12,493 bases of DNA from Candidatus Aminicenantota bacterium (GCA_027365515.1 DAHXMK010000391.1:1-12493), one strand, 5' to 3'. Counted from the stretch's first letter, positions 5,285-12,305 are shown. Program-made: numbers and translations. The notes: generated from the letters alone by a model not told the origin.

Positions 5285-8200
5285 TTGGCACGAATCGAAG
5301 ACGGTTCCTTGGATTCCTCGTTAGCGCTCCCATGGCCGCTGGACGAGTTTGTAACGGCACTTCAGGAGGAGATTGAAGCAGCCAAGAGATATGCGTCCAG
5401 CGCTGCCGTGCCGCTGACCGATGGGCGACAGATCGCGAAGTTGGGTCAAGCGGTTCAGTATGCTTTTCTGATGGATTCGGTTCTTAATGTGCCCGGTGAC
5501 ATGCCCGGAGATCTTCGAGTCCCTGGAAAAGGAACTTTCCAAACAACAATAGTATCGGTAGAAGGCTTGCGAATCGTCATCAGCATAGAGGCCGACCTCG
5601 GCCAATTTGTCCCCACAGCAACTTTGCAGACCGACTTGACGCTATTGCTGCGGAAGTTGATCGGCAGGATAACGCTGAACGCCACCAAAACAAATGATGC
5701 CGCTCTACGGATGCTCGGAAAGAGCCCGGTCTGTGGAAAGCCTCAGGACGCGCCAGACATTCCAGCAGGACTCTTCAATGCCCAAAAGGCAGCCGTTAGA
5801 AGCGCTCTGGGGCGTAATCTTACGGTCATTTGGGGCCCTCCAGGTACCGGAAAGACAAGAACCATCGGTTCAATTGCCCAGTGTCTTTTCAACTCCGGTC
5901 GTAGCGTCCTTGTCGTCTCTCACACGAATATAGCCGTTGATCAAGCGATCAGGCACGTTGCGGAGGCATTAAAAGAGCAAGTTGATCTAGGCAAGATCAT
6001 TCGAATTGGTGAAGTTCACGATGAAAAACTCAGAAACACCTACCCAGGTGCCTTGCTGAAAACACAGGTGGAAAGGCAATCGTGCGAGCTAAGCGCGAAA
6101 AAGGACCAACTAGTAGCACGAAAGGTCGAGCTTTCAAAGGACATCAGTTCCCTGGAGCGTGAGGCTGCAGTTGCAGAATGGGCGGCGGAAGCCCCACCGG
6201 TCATTCAATTGGGACTCAACAATTTGGCCGTGCTAGATAGCAAGGAGGCCGAATTATCTTATGTGGAAAAAGAACTTGAACGCACTTCAGAAAGCGAATC
6301 CGCGCTTACGGAGCTGCTGCAGCGCGCAGAAAATCTGCTCTTTATTCGAAAAGCCATAGCATTAAGAAATGCTGAAAAAATTGCCTTGCAGGAAAGGCTA
6401 AGTGGAATTGAGACGGGCTGCCAGCTGGCACACGAAGCCTTAGAAGAGTCCGTAAGGCGTCTTGAAATAGCGTTACGCATTGAACCGCTTCGGATTGAAC
6501 TGGCTAGCTGCCCGTCCTTACCAGATCTGCGATCAAGTCATGCCCGCCTTTCTGAAAGACTGGTTGCAATCAACCACCAAATCAAAGGGCTGCAGCATCG
6601 CTTAGACGAGGAGCTGGTGATCCTACAGCATTCATTGACCACAGGTCGGGTGGCGCGGTTATTGAAAAGGGTGCCGGAACCTCATGAACAAACGGCGGTA
6701 GTCGATAATCTGCGAAAGCGTCTGGCCGGGCTTGAGGGGGAACGCATTGCCATACTCAGCGCAACTGAATCATTACAGAACCATCTGGCGCGGGTTTTGG
6801 AGCTTGACAGCCGTTTGGCGAATTATCCCAGCATAGCCACCCTTCAGAGGGAAACCGCAAAGGAACAAGAGGCGCGTGCAGCATTCAATAGAGTGCGGGA
6901 AGGAAAGCAGTCGCTTGAAGCGGAGCTTTCGGAAATTGAACTAATGATAAGGCGGCTCAACAAATTGGAGCAGGCTGAAGCCGCGGCCATTGGCGAAGAC
7001 CCAGAAAGTTGCATTGACAAGGCACGCGCGGCTTTGCAACGACTGCGGCAAATGCAGTGTTCTCAGAAATCGCTTCACTTGGAAATTCAAAGATTGAAAG
7101 ACCAGTTATCCTCGACATTGTCAGTCCTACTGAAGCCGGTATTTGCTTTAGGCCTAATCAACGAGATTCCCTCGGCCATCACGGCCATGCTTCAATGTGC
7201 TGTCGAGTGCCAGAAGAGGGTGAACCAATCCACGAGTTTGGTCACCCCGATCGAGCTTCGAGGAAAGGCGGCCTCTCTCAGGGCTATGCTCGTAGACGTG
7301 GCACGCAGCATTCAAGAGATCGAACTGCAGCTTTCCCAAGTCGAGAAGAACATCATTGCTAATGCCGCAATAATTGGCGCCACTCTTACGAAGACCTACC
7401 TGAGCGAGGAAATTCAAGCCTGCAAATTTGACACCGTCATACTTGATGAAGCATCAATGGCATCGTTTCCCGCTCTTTGGGTAGCCGCCTTGCTTTGCCA
7501 AAGGAGCCTCGTTGTTGTAGGGGATCCGAGACAATTAGGCCCCGTCGTTCTATCTCAGCGTGAATTGGCCAGGAAATGGCTAGGGTATGAGATAATCTCT
7601 AAGGATCTCGAATCCAAGGAATACTTTATCAAACTCACTGAACAACTGCGAATGGTAAGGGAGATTGTTCAAGTTGCCAATCTCTTCTATGACAATGAAC
7701 TTCGCGGGGCGGCGAAACAGGACACGTCACTGTGGTTCAATCGGGACTGGCCTTACGATAAACCTGTTGTTTTGGTTGACACAGGACCGCTCAACGCTTG
7801 GGTGACCAGTGTCGCGAAGAATGGCAAAGCCAGCCGTCTCAATTTCCTCTCTGCATCGGTATCCGTGGATATTGCGGCACAGCTTATATTACCTGAGGCT
7901 CTCGATGCCTCGGATCGCTCGCCAAAGGTACTGATCGTTTCTCCATACAGGCCGCACGCAAAGCTGGTAAGCCTTCTGCTGAGTGAAAATGCGACCTTGA
8001 AAGACCACGTTGTAGCAGGCACAGCTCACAGCTTCCAAGGCTCAGAAGCAGAAGTAGTTATATTTGACTTGGTTGCCGATGAGCCGCACTGGCGCGTGAA
8101 TCTTTTCAATCCCAAGCGCGATCAAGACATGCGAAGGCTTTTGAATGTGGGCCTGACCAGGGCCAAGTCACGCCTCATCATCATTGGGGATTTTGCTTAC

Positions 8201-9175
8201 AATTTGAAACGCGCAAAGAGAGCGTTTCTCGGAAAGACGCTGCTTCCCCATCTAATGAAAGCGTTTCCGCCCATATCGGCATTGAAGGTGGTGCCAGAAG
8301 GACTTGCCGGAAGAGCCGCCAAAGCACAGATCGACACGATGGGCGGTGAGATTGAACCTGCCCACTCTCGTCTTAGGGTCACGCAGCAGGGTTTCTTCCC
8401 ACTTCTCTTGTCAGACATCCAGCAGGCTAAGCAGCGCGTCATCATCTACTCGCCCTTCATGACGCAAGCACGCGTCGGTTACCTCTTGCCTCAGTTGCAA
8501 GCTGCGCTAGAAAGAGGCGTAAAGATTTCCGTGATCACCAAACCGCTTTCAGAGCGGACAAAGCCGAAGGGACAACTTGAGCATGCAAAGCTAGTCGAGA
8601 AACAGCTTTCAGTGATTGGGGTTAACGTGGTTCATAAGATGCGCATGCATGAAAAACTCGTGTTTGTGGACGATGACATTACATGGGTTGGTTCGTTGAA
8701 CCCACTTAGTTTCTCGGACACACAAGAGATCATGGACCGCACCAAGAGTCAGCGTTGGCTGGAGGGGTACTTCCAGATTCTTCGTTTGGATGAACTCCTA
8801 TCAACGCCAGGCAAGCCAGAATCGAAATGCCCGGTGTGCGGCGCTGAAATGATGGCAGTTGAGGGCCGCGACGAACCTTACTTCTGGCAATGCGCCAACA
8901 AGTGCTTCACCCGGAGCATCGGCGCGGACTATCCCTTGGATGGCATTTTAAGATGCACGAGATGCGATACCCCCTATGTATTTAGCTTTAGTGGCTCAGA
9001 ACCATACTGGGTGTGCCCATCTGATGGCCGCCATAAACGGCAAAAAGTCCGAAAATCCCACTTACGTTTGCCAAAAATGAGAGCGCTTATACCTAATTCC
9101 ATATTTACAGAGGTGTGCACTAGACTTAGAATCGATGCAGTCAGCGCAACAGCAAGGCACCATCGCCAAAGCTAA
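5285..9175 (+). CDS. mkoC: SF1 helicase-phospholipase D nuclease fusion, Mokosh type II (MkoC-like) anti-phage protein
   Basis: 1296 residues. The N-terminal domain (about 15-165) precedes a split Upf1-like SF1 helicase: Walker A GPPGTGKT 184-191, motif Ia SHTNIAVDQ 212-220, Walker B DEAS 721-724, motif III GDPRQ 746-750, motif IV EQLR 786-789, motif V HSFQGSE from 915, motif VI GLTRAK to 961. Residues about 255-715 between Ia and II are mostly heptad-like coiled coil. A PLD domain follows (about 1020-1165) with one complete HxKx4Dx6GSxN motif (H1122, K1124, D1129, G1136, S1137, N1139), so it probably dimerises to form the nuclease site. Two zinc ribbons end it (C1182, C1185, C1203, C1207; then C1224, C1227, C1244 with H1250). 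The Mokosh type II system is a single gene joining an RNA-helicase-like SF1 motor to PLD; I infer this assignment from architecture. TTG 5285 is the first start after an in-frame TGA. GC is about 53% in sampled lines, lower than neighbours, suggesting transfer. Confidence 0.85.
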   Translation: MARIEDGSLDSSLALPWPLDEFVTALQEEIEAAKRYASSAAVPLTDGRQIAKLGQAVQYAFLMDSVLNVPGDMPGDLRVPGKGTFQTTIVSVEGLRIVISIEADLGQFVPTATLQTDLTLLLRKLIGRITLNATKTNDAALRMLGKSPVCGKPQDAPDIPAGLFNAQKAAVRSALGRNLTVIWGPPGTGKTRTIGSIAQCLFNSGRSVLVVSHTNIAVDQAIRHVAEALKEQVDLGKIIRIGEVHDEKLRNTYPGALLKTQVERQSCELSAKKDQLVARKVELSKDISSLEREAAVAEWAAEAPPVIQLGLNNLAVLDSKEAELSYVEKELERTSESESALTELLQRAENLLFIRKAIALRNAEKIALQERLSGIETGCQLAHEALEESVRRLEIALRIEPLRIELASCPSLPDLRSSHARLSERLVAINHQIKGLQHRLDEELVILQHSLTTGRVARLLKRVPEPHEQTAVVDNLRKRLAGLEGERIAILSATESLQNHLARVLELDSRLANYPSIATLQRETAKEQEARAAFNRVREGKQSLEAELSEIELMIRRLNKLEQAEAAAIGEDPESCIDKARAALQRLRQMQCSQKSLHLEIQRLKDQLSSTLSVLLKPVFALGLINEIPSAITAMLQCAVECQKRVNQSTSLVTPIELRGKAASLRAMLVDVARSIQEIELQLSQVEKNIIANAAIIGATLTKTYLSEEIQACKFDTVILDEASMASFPALWVAALLCQRSLVVVGDPRQLGPVVLSQRELARKWLGYEIISKDLESKEYFIKLTEQLRMVREIVQVANLFYDNELRGAAKQDTSLWFNRDWPYDKPVVLVDTGPLNAWVTSVAKNGKASRLNFLSASVSVDIAAQLILPEALDASDRSPKVLIVSPYRPHAKLVSLLLSENATLKDHVVAGTAHSFQGSEAEVVIFDLVADEPHWRVNLFNPKRDQDMRRLLNVGLTRAKSRLIIIGDFAYNLKRAKRAFLGKTLLPHLMKAFPPISALKVVPEGLAGRAAKAQIDTMGGEIEPAHSRLRVTQQGFFPLLLSDIQQAKQRVIIYSPFMTQARVGYLLPQLQAALERGVKISVITKPLSERTKPKGQLEHAKLVEKQLSVIGVNVVHKMRMHEKLVFVDDDITWVGSLNPLSFSDTQEIMDRTKSQRWLEGYFQILRLDELLSTPGKPESKCPVCGAEMMAVEGRDEPYFWQCANKCFTRSIGADYPLDGILRCTRCDTPYVFSFSGSEPYWVCPSDGRHKRQKVRKSHLRLPKMRALIPNSIFTEVCTRLRIDAVSATARHHRQS

Positions 9176-9226
9176 TGATCATCTTGCATTGTTAAGTTTG
9201 GCACCTCCAAACGCGGTTCTGCCTGC

Positions 9227-9247
9227 CGCGCTTGCGGAGCAAGCGCG
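9227..9247. repeat. 9-bp stem-loop CGCGCTTGC-GGA-GCAAGCGCG
   Basis: A perfect 9-bp stem with a GGA loop, 52 bases after the helicase stop. It could stop or stabilise the helicase transcript, but no T-run follows (GTCCCGG comes next), so intrinsic termination is doubtful. Confidence 0.6.
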
Positions 9248-9387
9248 CGTCCCGGCGCCGTTGGGCCAGGTTCAAGGAACGCGAGCCAGGCCGCACCGGA
9301 GGCGTATCTGTATACGTTGAGGATGCGAGCCGGCGAGCAGTGACGAAGAAGATGGTCCGGCGCCGCCGGCGTTACCAAGGATAGGGG

Positions 9388-9474
9388 GTGGGGCATTCAA
9401 ACTGGCACAAGAAGGCGCCGCCAGCGAAGCGGGCCAAAATCGCGCAGGACACGGCGAAAAACGTCCTTCACTAA
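9388..9474 (+). CDS. Possible 28-residue basic ORF resembling the YebC N-terminus
   Basis: GTG at 9388, seven bases after AAGG, opens 28 codons to TAA at 9472-9474. The product starts GHSNWHKK and continues PPAKRAKI; seven of 28 residues are Lys or Arg. The pattern GHSxWH, KKA, AKRxKI matches the start of YebC/TACO1 family translation factors (GHSKWxNIKxKKAxxDAKRxKIF) with a few residues missing. Only the N-terminal tip is present, so it may be a remnant of a yebC paralogue, part of a dispersed repeat or coincidence. The in-frame TAG at 9382-9384 excludes a longer upstream start. I would not assign a function. Confidence 0.2.
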   Translation: MGHSNWHKKAPPAKRAKIAQDTAKNVLH

Positions 9475-9522
9475 TTTAATCATTTTCTAGGACGGTTGTA
9501 GCCGTGGCCGGAGCGACTTTCG

Positions 9523-9541
9523 GCCGCCACCTCGTGGCGGC
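9523..9541. repeat. 8-bp stem-loop GCCGCCAC-CTC-GTGGCGGC
   Basis: A perfect 8-bp stem with a CTC loop in the spacer between the convergent helicase and tpiA genes. A T-rich stretch (CTCTTTATT) follows about 10 bases later on the plus strand, too far for a classic terminator. It may protect 3' ends or belong to a repeat family. Confidence 0.5.
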
Positions 9542-9688
9542 GCGCCTTCGTCCTCTTTATTGGGGACCTTCTTTCCAAACACATTGCTTCTTACTTTCAA
9601 AATGCCGTCATTGCTAGATACGACCACCCAGCAAGGACTATTTTGGACAGCAGTGGTATTGCCTTGATCAATCGAATGGTCTGCCACA

Positions 9689-9726
9689 ATTCAACATTCA
9701 CCATTCACCATTCAACGTTCAGCATT
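9689..9726. repeat. 7-bp tandem repeat, five units of ATTCAMC
   Basis: Units in order are ATTCAAC, ATTCACC, ATTCACC, ATTCAAC, GTTCAGC, then a partial ATT. It lies 21 bases beyond the tpiA stop, on the downstream side of that gene. Short ATTCACC-type arrays are known from intergenic DNA of many environmental bacteria; no function is established. Confidence 0.8.
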
Positions 9727-9747
9727 GCTCTCCCCGCGTCTCGCGGC

Positions 9748-10482
9748 CTACATCCCCGCCGTTGCGATCTTGTGGAAGGACGTTGGTTCGAGGCTGGCTC
9801 CGCCGACGAGAACGCCTTGGACGCCGTCTGCCGCGAGAAGCTCGGCGGCGTTGTCGGGTTTGACGGATCCGCCGTAGAGAACTCGCGCCTCTTTTCCCGC
9901 GCCACGCTTCTTGAGCCACTCGATTATAGCCAGATGAACCTCTGATGCGTCCGAGGCCTTGGCCACTTTGCCCGTTCCTATCGCCCAGACCGGCTCGTAG
10001 GCGACGTCAAAACCCTGCGCCGGAGGAAGCAATCCCAGCGCGGAGGCCAGTTGCCCCAAAACCACTTCGAGCGTTCGTCCCGCCTCGCGCTCGTCCAGCT
10101 TTTCGCCGACGCAAAGGACGGGGCGCAAACCACCGTTCATCGAGGCCGAGAACTTCTTCGCGACCCGGTTATCCGATTCGCCGAAAACATGGCGGCGCTC
10201 CGAGTGGCCGACCAAGACATAGGAACAGCCCGCGTCCGAAAGCATCGGCGCGGAGACCTCCCCGGTGAAGGCGCCTTCCGCAGCTTCATGGAGGTTCTGC
10301 CCTCCCAGGGCCTGGCCGGAGGGAAGAAGCTCTTTCACCACGCCGAGCAGCGTGAACGGCGGGAAGAAGGCGATCTCCCGGCCCCGTGGCGCGGGCAGCA
10401 GGCGCCAAGCCCGAAAGAAGGCTTCCGCTTCGGCGCGGTTCTTGTACATCTTCCAGTTCGCCGCTATGAATGTCCCGCTCAT
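9748..10482 (-). CDS. tpiA: Triosephosphate isomerase
   Basis: 244 residues, the normal length. It interconverts dihydroxyacetone phosphate and glyceraldehyde 3-phosphate in cytoplasmic glycolysis and gluconeogenesis. All catalytic landmarks are present: N9 and K11 in AANWKMYK, H93 in VGHSERR, the base E163 in AYEPVWAIGTG (which runs into mobile loop 6), and the phosphate-binding GGSVKP and VGGASL segments. The ATG at 10482 follows GGAGGAGGGAG and gives the standard start; a TTG at 10530 would add 16 residues lacking family likeness and would place the promoter inside the gene. It stands alone here, without gap or pgk beside it. It is transcribed away from the kinase-like gene, with a good promoter just upstream. 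No clear intrinsic terminator follows; a weak 5-bp stem (9734-9746) lies right after the stop. Confidence 0.97.
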   Translation of the reverse strand: MSGTFIAANWKMYKNRAEAEAFFRAWRLLPAPRGREIAFFPPFTLLGVVKELLPSGQALGGQNLHEAAEGAFTGEVSAPMLSDAGCSYVLVGHSERRHVFGESDNRVAKKFSASMNGGLRPVLCVGEKLDEREAGRTLEVVLGQLASALGLLPPAQGFDVAYEPVWAIGTGKVAKASDASEVHLAIIEWLKKRGAGKEARVLYGGSVKPDNAAELLAADGVQGVLVGGASLEPTSFHKIATAGM

Positions 10483-10501
10483 GGCTCCCTCCTCCTCATG
10501 A

Positions 10502-10530
10502 ATTATAGCCCATGGACCCTGCCCGCCCAA
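10502..10530 (-). promoter_or_regulatory. tpiA promoter (TTGGGC - 17 bp - TATAAT)
   Basis: On the minus strand a perfect -10 TATAAT (10507-10502) lies 17 bases after TTGGGC (10530-10525), which keeps the TTG of the -35. The transcript would start near 10495, leaving a leader of about 12 bases that is mostly ribosome-binding site. A half of the inverted repeat at 10528-10566 touches the -35, a plausible operator position. Confidence 0.6.
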
Positions 10531-10566
10531 GCCGCCTTCGGCATCAAACGGCCGGCCGGCGGCTTG
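10528..10566. promoter_or_regulatory. 9-bp inverted repeat between divergent genes, possible operator
   Basis: CAAGCCGCC (10528-10536) and GGCGGCTTG (10558-10566) are perfect reverse complements separated by 21 bases, giving a centre-to-centre distance of 30 bases (about three helical turns). One arm overlaps the tpiA -35 and the other lies about 24 bases before the likely -35 of the kinase-like gene. It could bind a dimeric regulator of both, or be a GC-rich chance pairing. Confidence 0.35.
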
Positions 10567-10589
10567 CCGTCTAGGTGACGTTATGGGCC

Positions 10590-10619
10590 TTGCCTATCAT
10601 GGCGGAATGGGGCTAAACT
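10590..10619 (+). promoter_or_regulatory. Possible promoter of the kinase-like/heptad operon
   Basis: TTGCCT (10590-10595) and TAAACT (10614-10619) are 18 bases apart, each matching four of six sigma-70 consensus positions. The start of transcription would be near 10626, just before the GGGAGGGGGGAG ribosome site. Plausible only. Confidence 0.35.
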
Positions 10620-10637
10620 GCATTGGGAGGGGGGAGC

Positions 10638-11456
10638 ATGGCTACAATTCTGATTTCCAGGGGCTCGATGGCTGGCGGCCAGGAGGTGGCCGAGTGCCTC
10701 CAGCGCCAAGGCGGCATGAAGTGCCTGACCAGGGAAAACCTGGTGGCGGCCATAAACGCGCACGGAGAGGCGGCGGCCAAGGTGATCAGCGCCATACCGA
10801 GGGCCGTGCGCGCCTACCAGGAGTTCAGCGACCTGAGGCGCCCCTACAAGATACTGATGCGGCTTGCCATGATGGAGTTCTTCTGCGGTGAGAGCGCCGC
10901 CTACCTCGGCTACTCGGGCCACCTTCTCCTGCCGAATTTCCCGCAGTGCCTTCGCGTGAGGCTTTTGGCGCCAGAGACTTACCGCGTCCAGCGAACGATG
11001 GAATTGAGGGGCCTGTCGGAACGGGATGCGCAGGAGTACATCGAGCAGGCGGACGGCGAGCGGCTCACCTGGTGCCGGTTCATGTACGGCAAAGACCTTC
11101 GCGACCCATCGCAGTACGACCTCTGCATAAACCTGGCAAAAGCCCACGTTGACGACGTCTGCTCAATCGTCCTTCACGCCTCGCGGCAGAAGGCTTTCCA
11201 GGCTACTCCGCAATCGGAGAGGGAGGCGGCCGACTTTCTGCTCTCCACTAAGGTTCTCGCGGAGCTGGTCCTGGACAAGGAGACCGCCCAATTGGAGCTT
11301 GGCGCCCAAGCCAAGGACGGGGCGATCATGATTGAGGGGCCCTACCTCGACGACGCGGCCCTGAAGCACGTCATTGAAAAGGCCAGCGGAGTAAGCGGAG
11401 TTACAAGCGTCGAATATCAGCCGGGCTACGGCCCGGTTGGCGACTTCGGCGCCTGA
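10638..11456 (+). CDS. Cytidylate-kinase-like protein with C-terminal BON-like domain
   Basis: 272 residues from the ATG preceded by GGGAGGGGGGAG. Residues 1-195 match the cytidylate-kinase-like family (AAK6-type P-loop kinases): ISRGSMAGGQEVAE (6-19) sits where family members have SRxxGSGGxxIA. The stretch RVRLLAPETYRVQR, GLSERDAQEYIE and a DPSQYDLCINLAK end match the family's VRLVAP, LID and D(P)xxYDLVIN segments. The P-loop has no lysine, and the segment that is usually GRGAN reads GYSGH, losing an arginine, so kinase activity is doubtful. Residues about 205-266 (AQLELGAQAKDGAIMIEGPY, then ASGVSGVTSVEYQP) look like a BON domain, a small fold that binds membranes or other surfaces. It is 15 bases ahead of the heptad-repeat membrane protein and surely co-transcribed. 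I infer a regulatory or scaffold role rather than nucleotide metabolism. Confidence 0.7.
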   Translation: MATILISRGSMAGGQEVAECLQRQGGMKCLTRENLVAAINAHGEAAAKVISAIPRAVRAYQEFSDLRRPYKILMRLAMMEFFCGESAAYLGYSGHLLLPNFPQCLRVRLLAPETYRVQRTMELRGLSERDAQEYIEQADGERLTWCRFMYGKDLRDPSQYDLCINLAKAHVDDVCSIVLHASRQKAFQATPQSEREAADFLLSTKVLAELVLDKETAQLELGAQAKDGAIMIEGPYLDDAALKHVIEKASGVSGVTSVEYQPGYGPVGDFGA

Positions 11457-11471
11457 GAAAAGGAGGTTTCC

Positions 11472-12305
11472 ATGGGAGCCGAGGGAAACGAGCAAGCCGT
11501 CCTTGAGAAAATGAGGGCCATCCTTGAAGAGAGCGAGGCCGCCGAGAAGGAACAGGTCCGCCTGATAGAAGAACAGAATGAGCTGGCGAAGAAGCGGACG
11601 GAGAACACGACGAACCTCTTGCAGTTCTCCTCGGCCACGGCCCACCATTCCGAGCAGCAGACCGGCATGGCCAAGGAGAGGACGGCGCTCACGAGAGAGA
11701 TGACGCGCCTCTCGACCCGAAGCACCGAACTGGCCAACATCAGGACCGGCCTTGCGCAGGAGCGCACCGGCCTCGCCAACCAGAGGACCGGCCTCGCCGT
11801 CGAGCGCACCGAAATGGCCCGCCGCCGGACCGCGCTGGCCAACGACAGGACGACCCTCGCTCAGAGGCGCACGAGCCTGGCCGATGAGCGCACGAAGCTC
11901 GCCAAGGACAGAACGGGCCTTGCCAACGAGCGCACGGCGATGGCCGAAACCCGCACCGACCTTTCGACGCGGCGGACCGATCTGGCGAGGGAGAGAAACG
12001 TCCTGGCGGAAGGAAGAAACCTTTACGCCTTGACGAGGACGCGCCTCTCCTTTCTGCGCACTGAGCTTGCCAGGGGCCGCACCGCGCTGGCTTTCATCAG
12101 GACGGGGCTCGCTTTTCTCGTCCTCGGAATTAGCCTCTTCAGATACTTCGGGCTTTCCTGGTGGAGCCTCTTCGACGGGGCGCTGGCGGTCATAAGCGTC
12201 CTGATGGTCGCCGCCGGGACGAAGGGGTACTTCTCCTCCACCAGGGCGATGAAGCGCCTTCAGGGCGGGCTTGACGAGAATATCCTATCGCGGTCTGAAC
12301 CGTAA
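11472..12305 (+). CDS. DUF202-like membrane protein with 21 RTxLAxx heptads
   Basis: 277 residues; ATG preceded by AAGGAGG. An acidic N-terminal helix (1-42) leads to a strict 7-residue repeat. From residue 70 to 211 a threonine or asparagine recurs every seven residues without a phase slip (T71, T78 and so on to T211, with N176 and N183), preceded by Arg in 19 of 21 units; T43 and T64 keep the same phase. The last units (RTRLSFL, RTELARG, RTALAFI, RTGLAFL) merge into a membrane segment (about 205-225), followed by a second (about 229-250). The LAxxRT...IRTGLA lead into two membrane helices is the hallmark of DUF202/YidH proteins, which usually carry one to three such heptads, so this is an expanded version. 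It is probably an inner-membrane protein with a roughly 30-nm rod-like helix in the cytoplasm. Function unknown; its operon partner is the kinase-like/BON protein. Confidence 0.8.
   Translation: MGAEGNEQAVLEKMRAILEESEAAEKEQVRLIEEQNELAKKRTENTTNLLQFSSATAHHSEQQTGMAKERTALTREMTRLSTRSTELANIRTGLAQERTGLANQRTGLAVERTEMARRRTALANDRTTLAQRRTSLADERTKLAKDRTGLANERTAMAETRTDLSTRRTDLARERNVLAEGRNLYALTRTRLSFLRTELARGRTALAFIRTGLAFLVLGISLFRYFGLSWWSLFDGALAVISVLMVAAGTKGYFSSTRAMKRLQGGLDENILSRSEP

Larger units (their letters stand above)
9176..9747. other. 572-bp region without a confident gene
   Basis: It lies between the convergent ends of the helicase and tpiA. It holds two GC-rich hairpins (9227-9247 and 9523-9541), a small CGTAT/ATACG stem at 9303-9316, a possible 28-codon ORF at 9388-9474, a CGTCCT/AGGACG pair around 9462-9496 and a 7-bp tandem array at 9689-9726. 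The stretch about 9200-9390 is GC-rich, looks unlike the helicase gene and has the feel of a decayed dispersed repeat. No T-tract terminator is visible for either flanking gene. Confidence 0.6.

Noticed and set aside
9487..9687. 66-codon minus-strand open frame
   Set aside because: No ribosome site or family likeness; its tail translates the hairpin at 9523-9541.
10483..10530. Longer tpiA start at TTG 10530
   Set aside because: Would include the TATAAT promoter and the ribosome site within the gene; the ATG at 10482 gives the family's normal N-terminus.
11679..12104. CRISPR-like or simple DNA repeat
   Set aside because: The 21-bp periodicity is explained by the coding heptads; units differ by many synonymous changes and there are no spacers.
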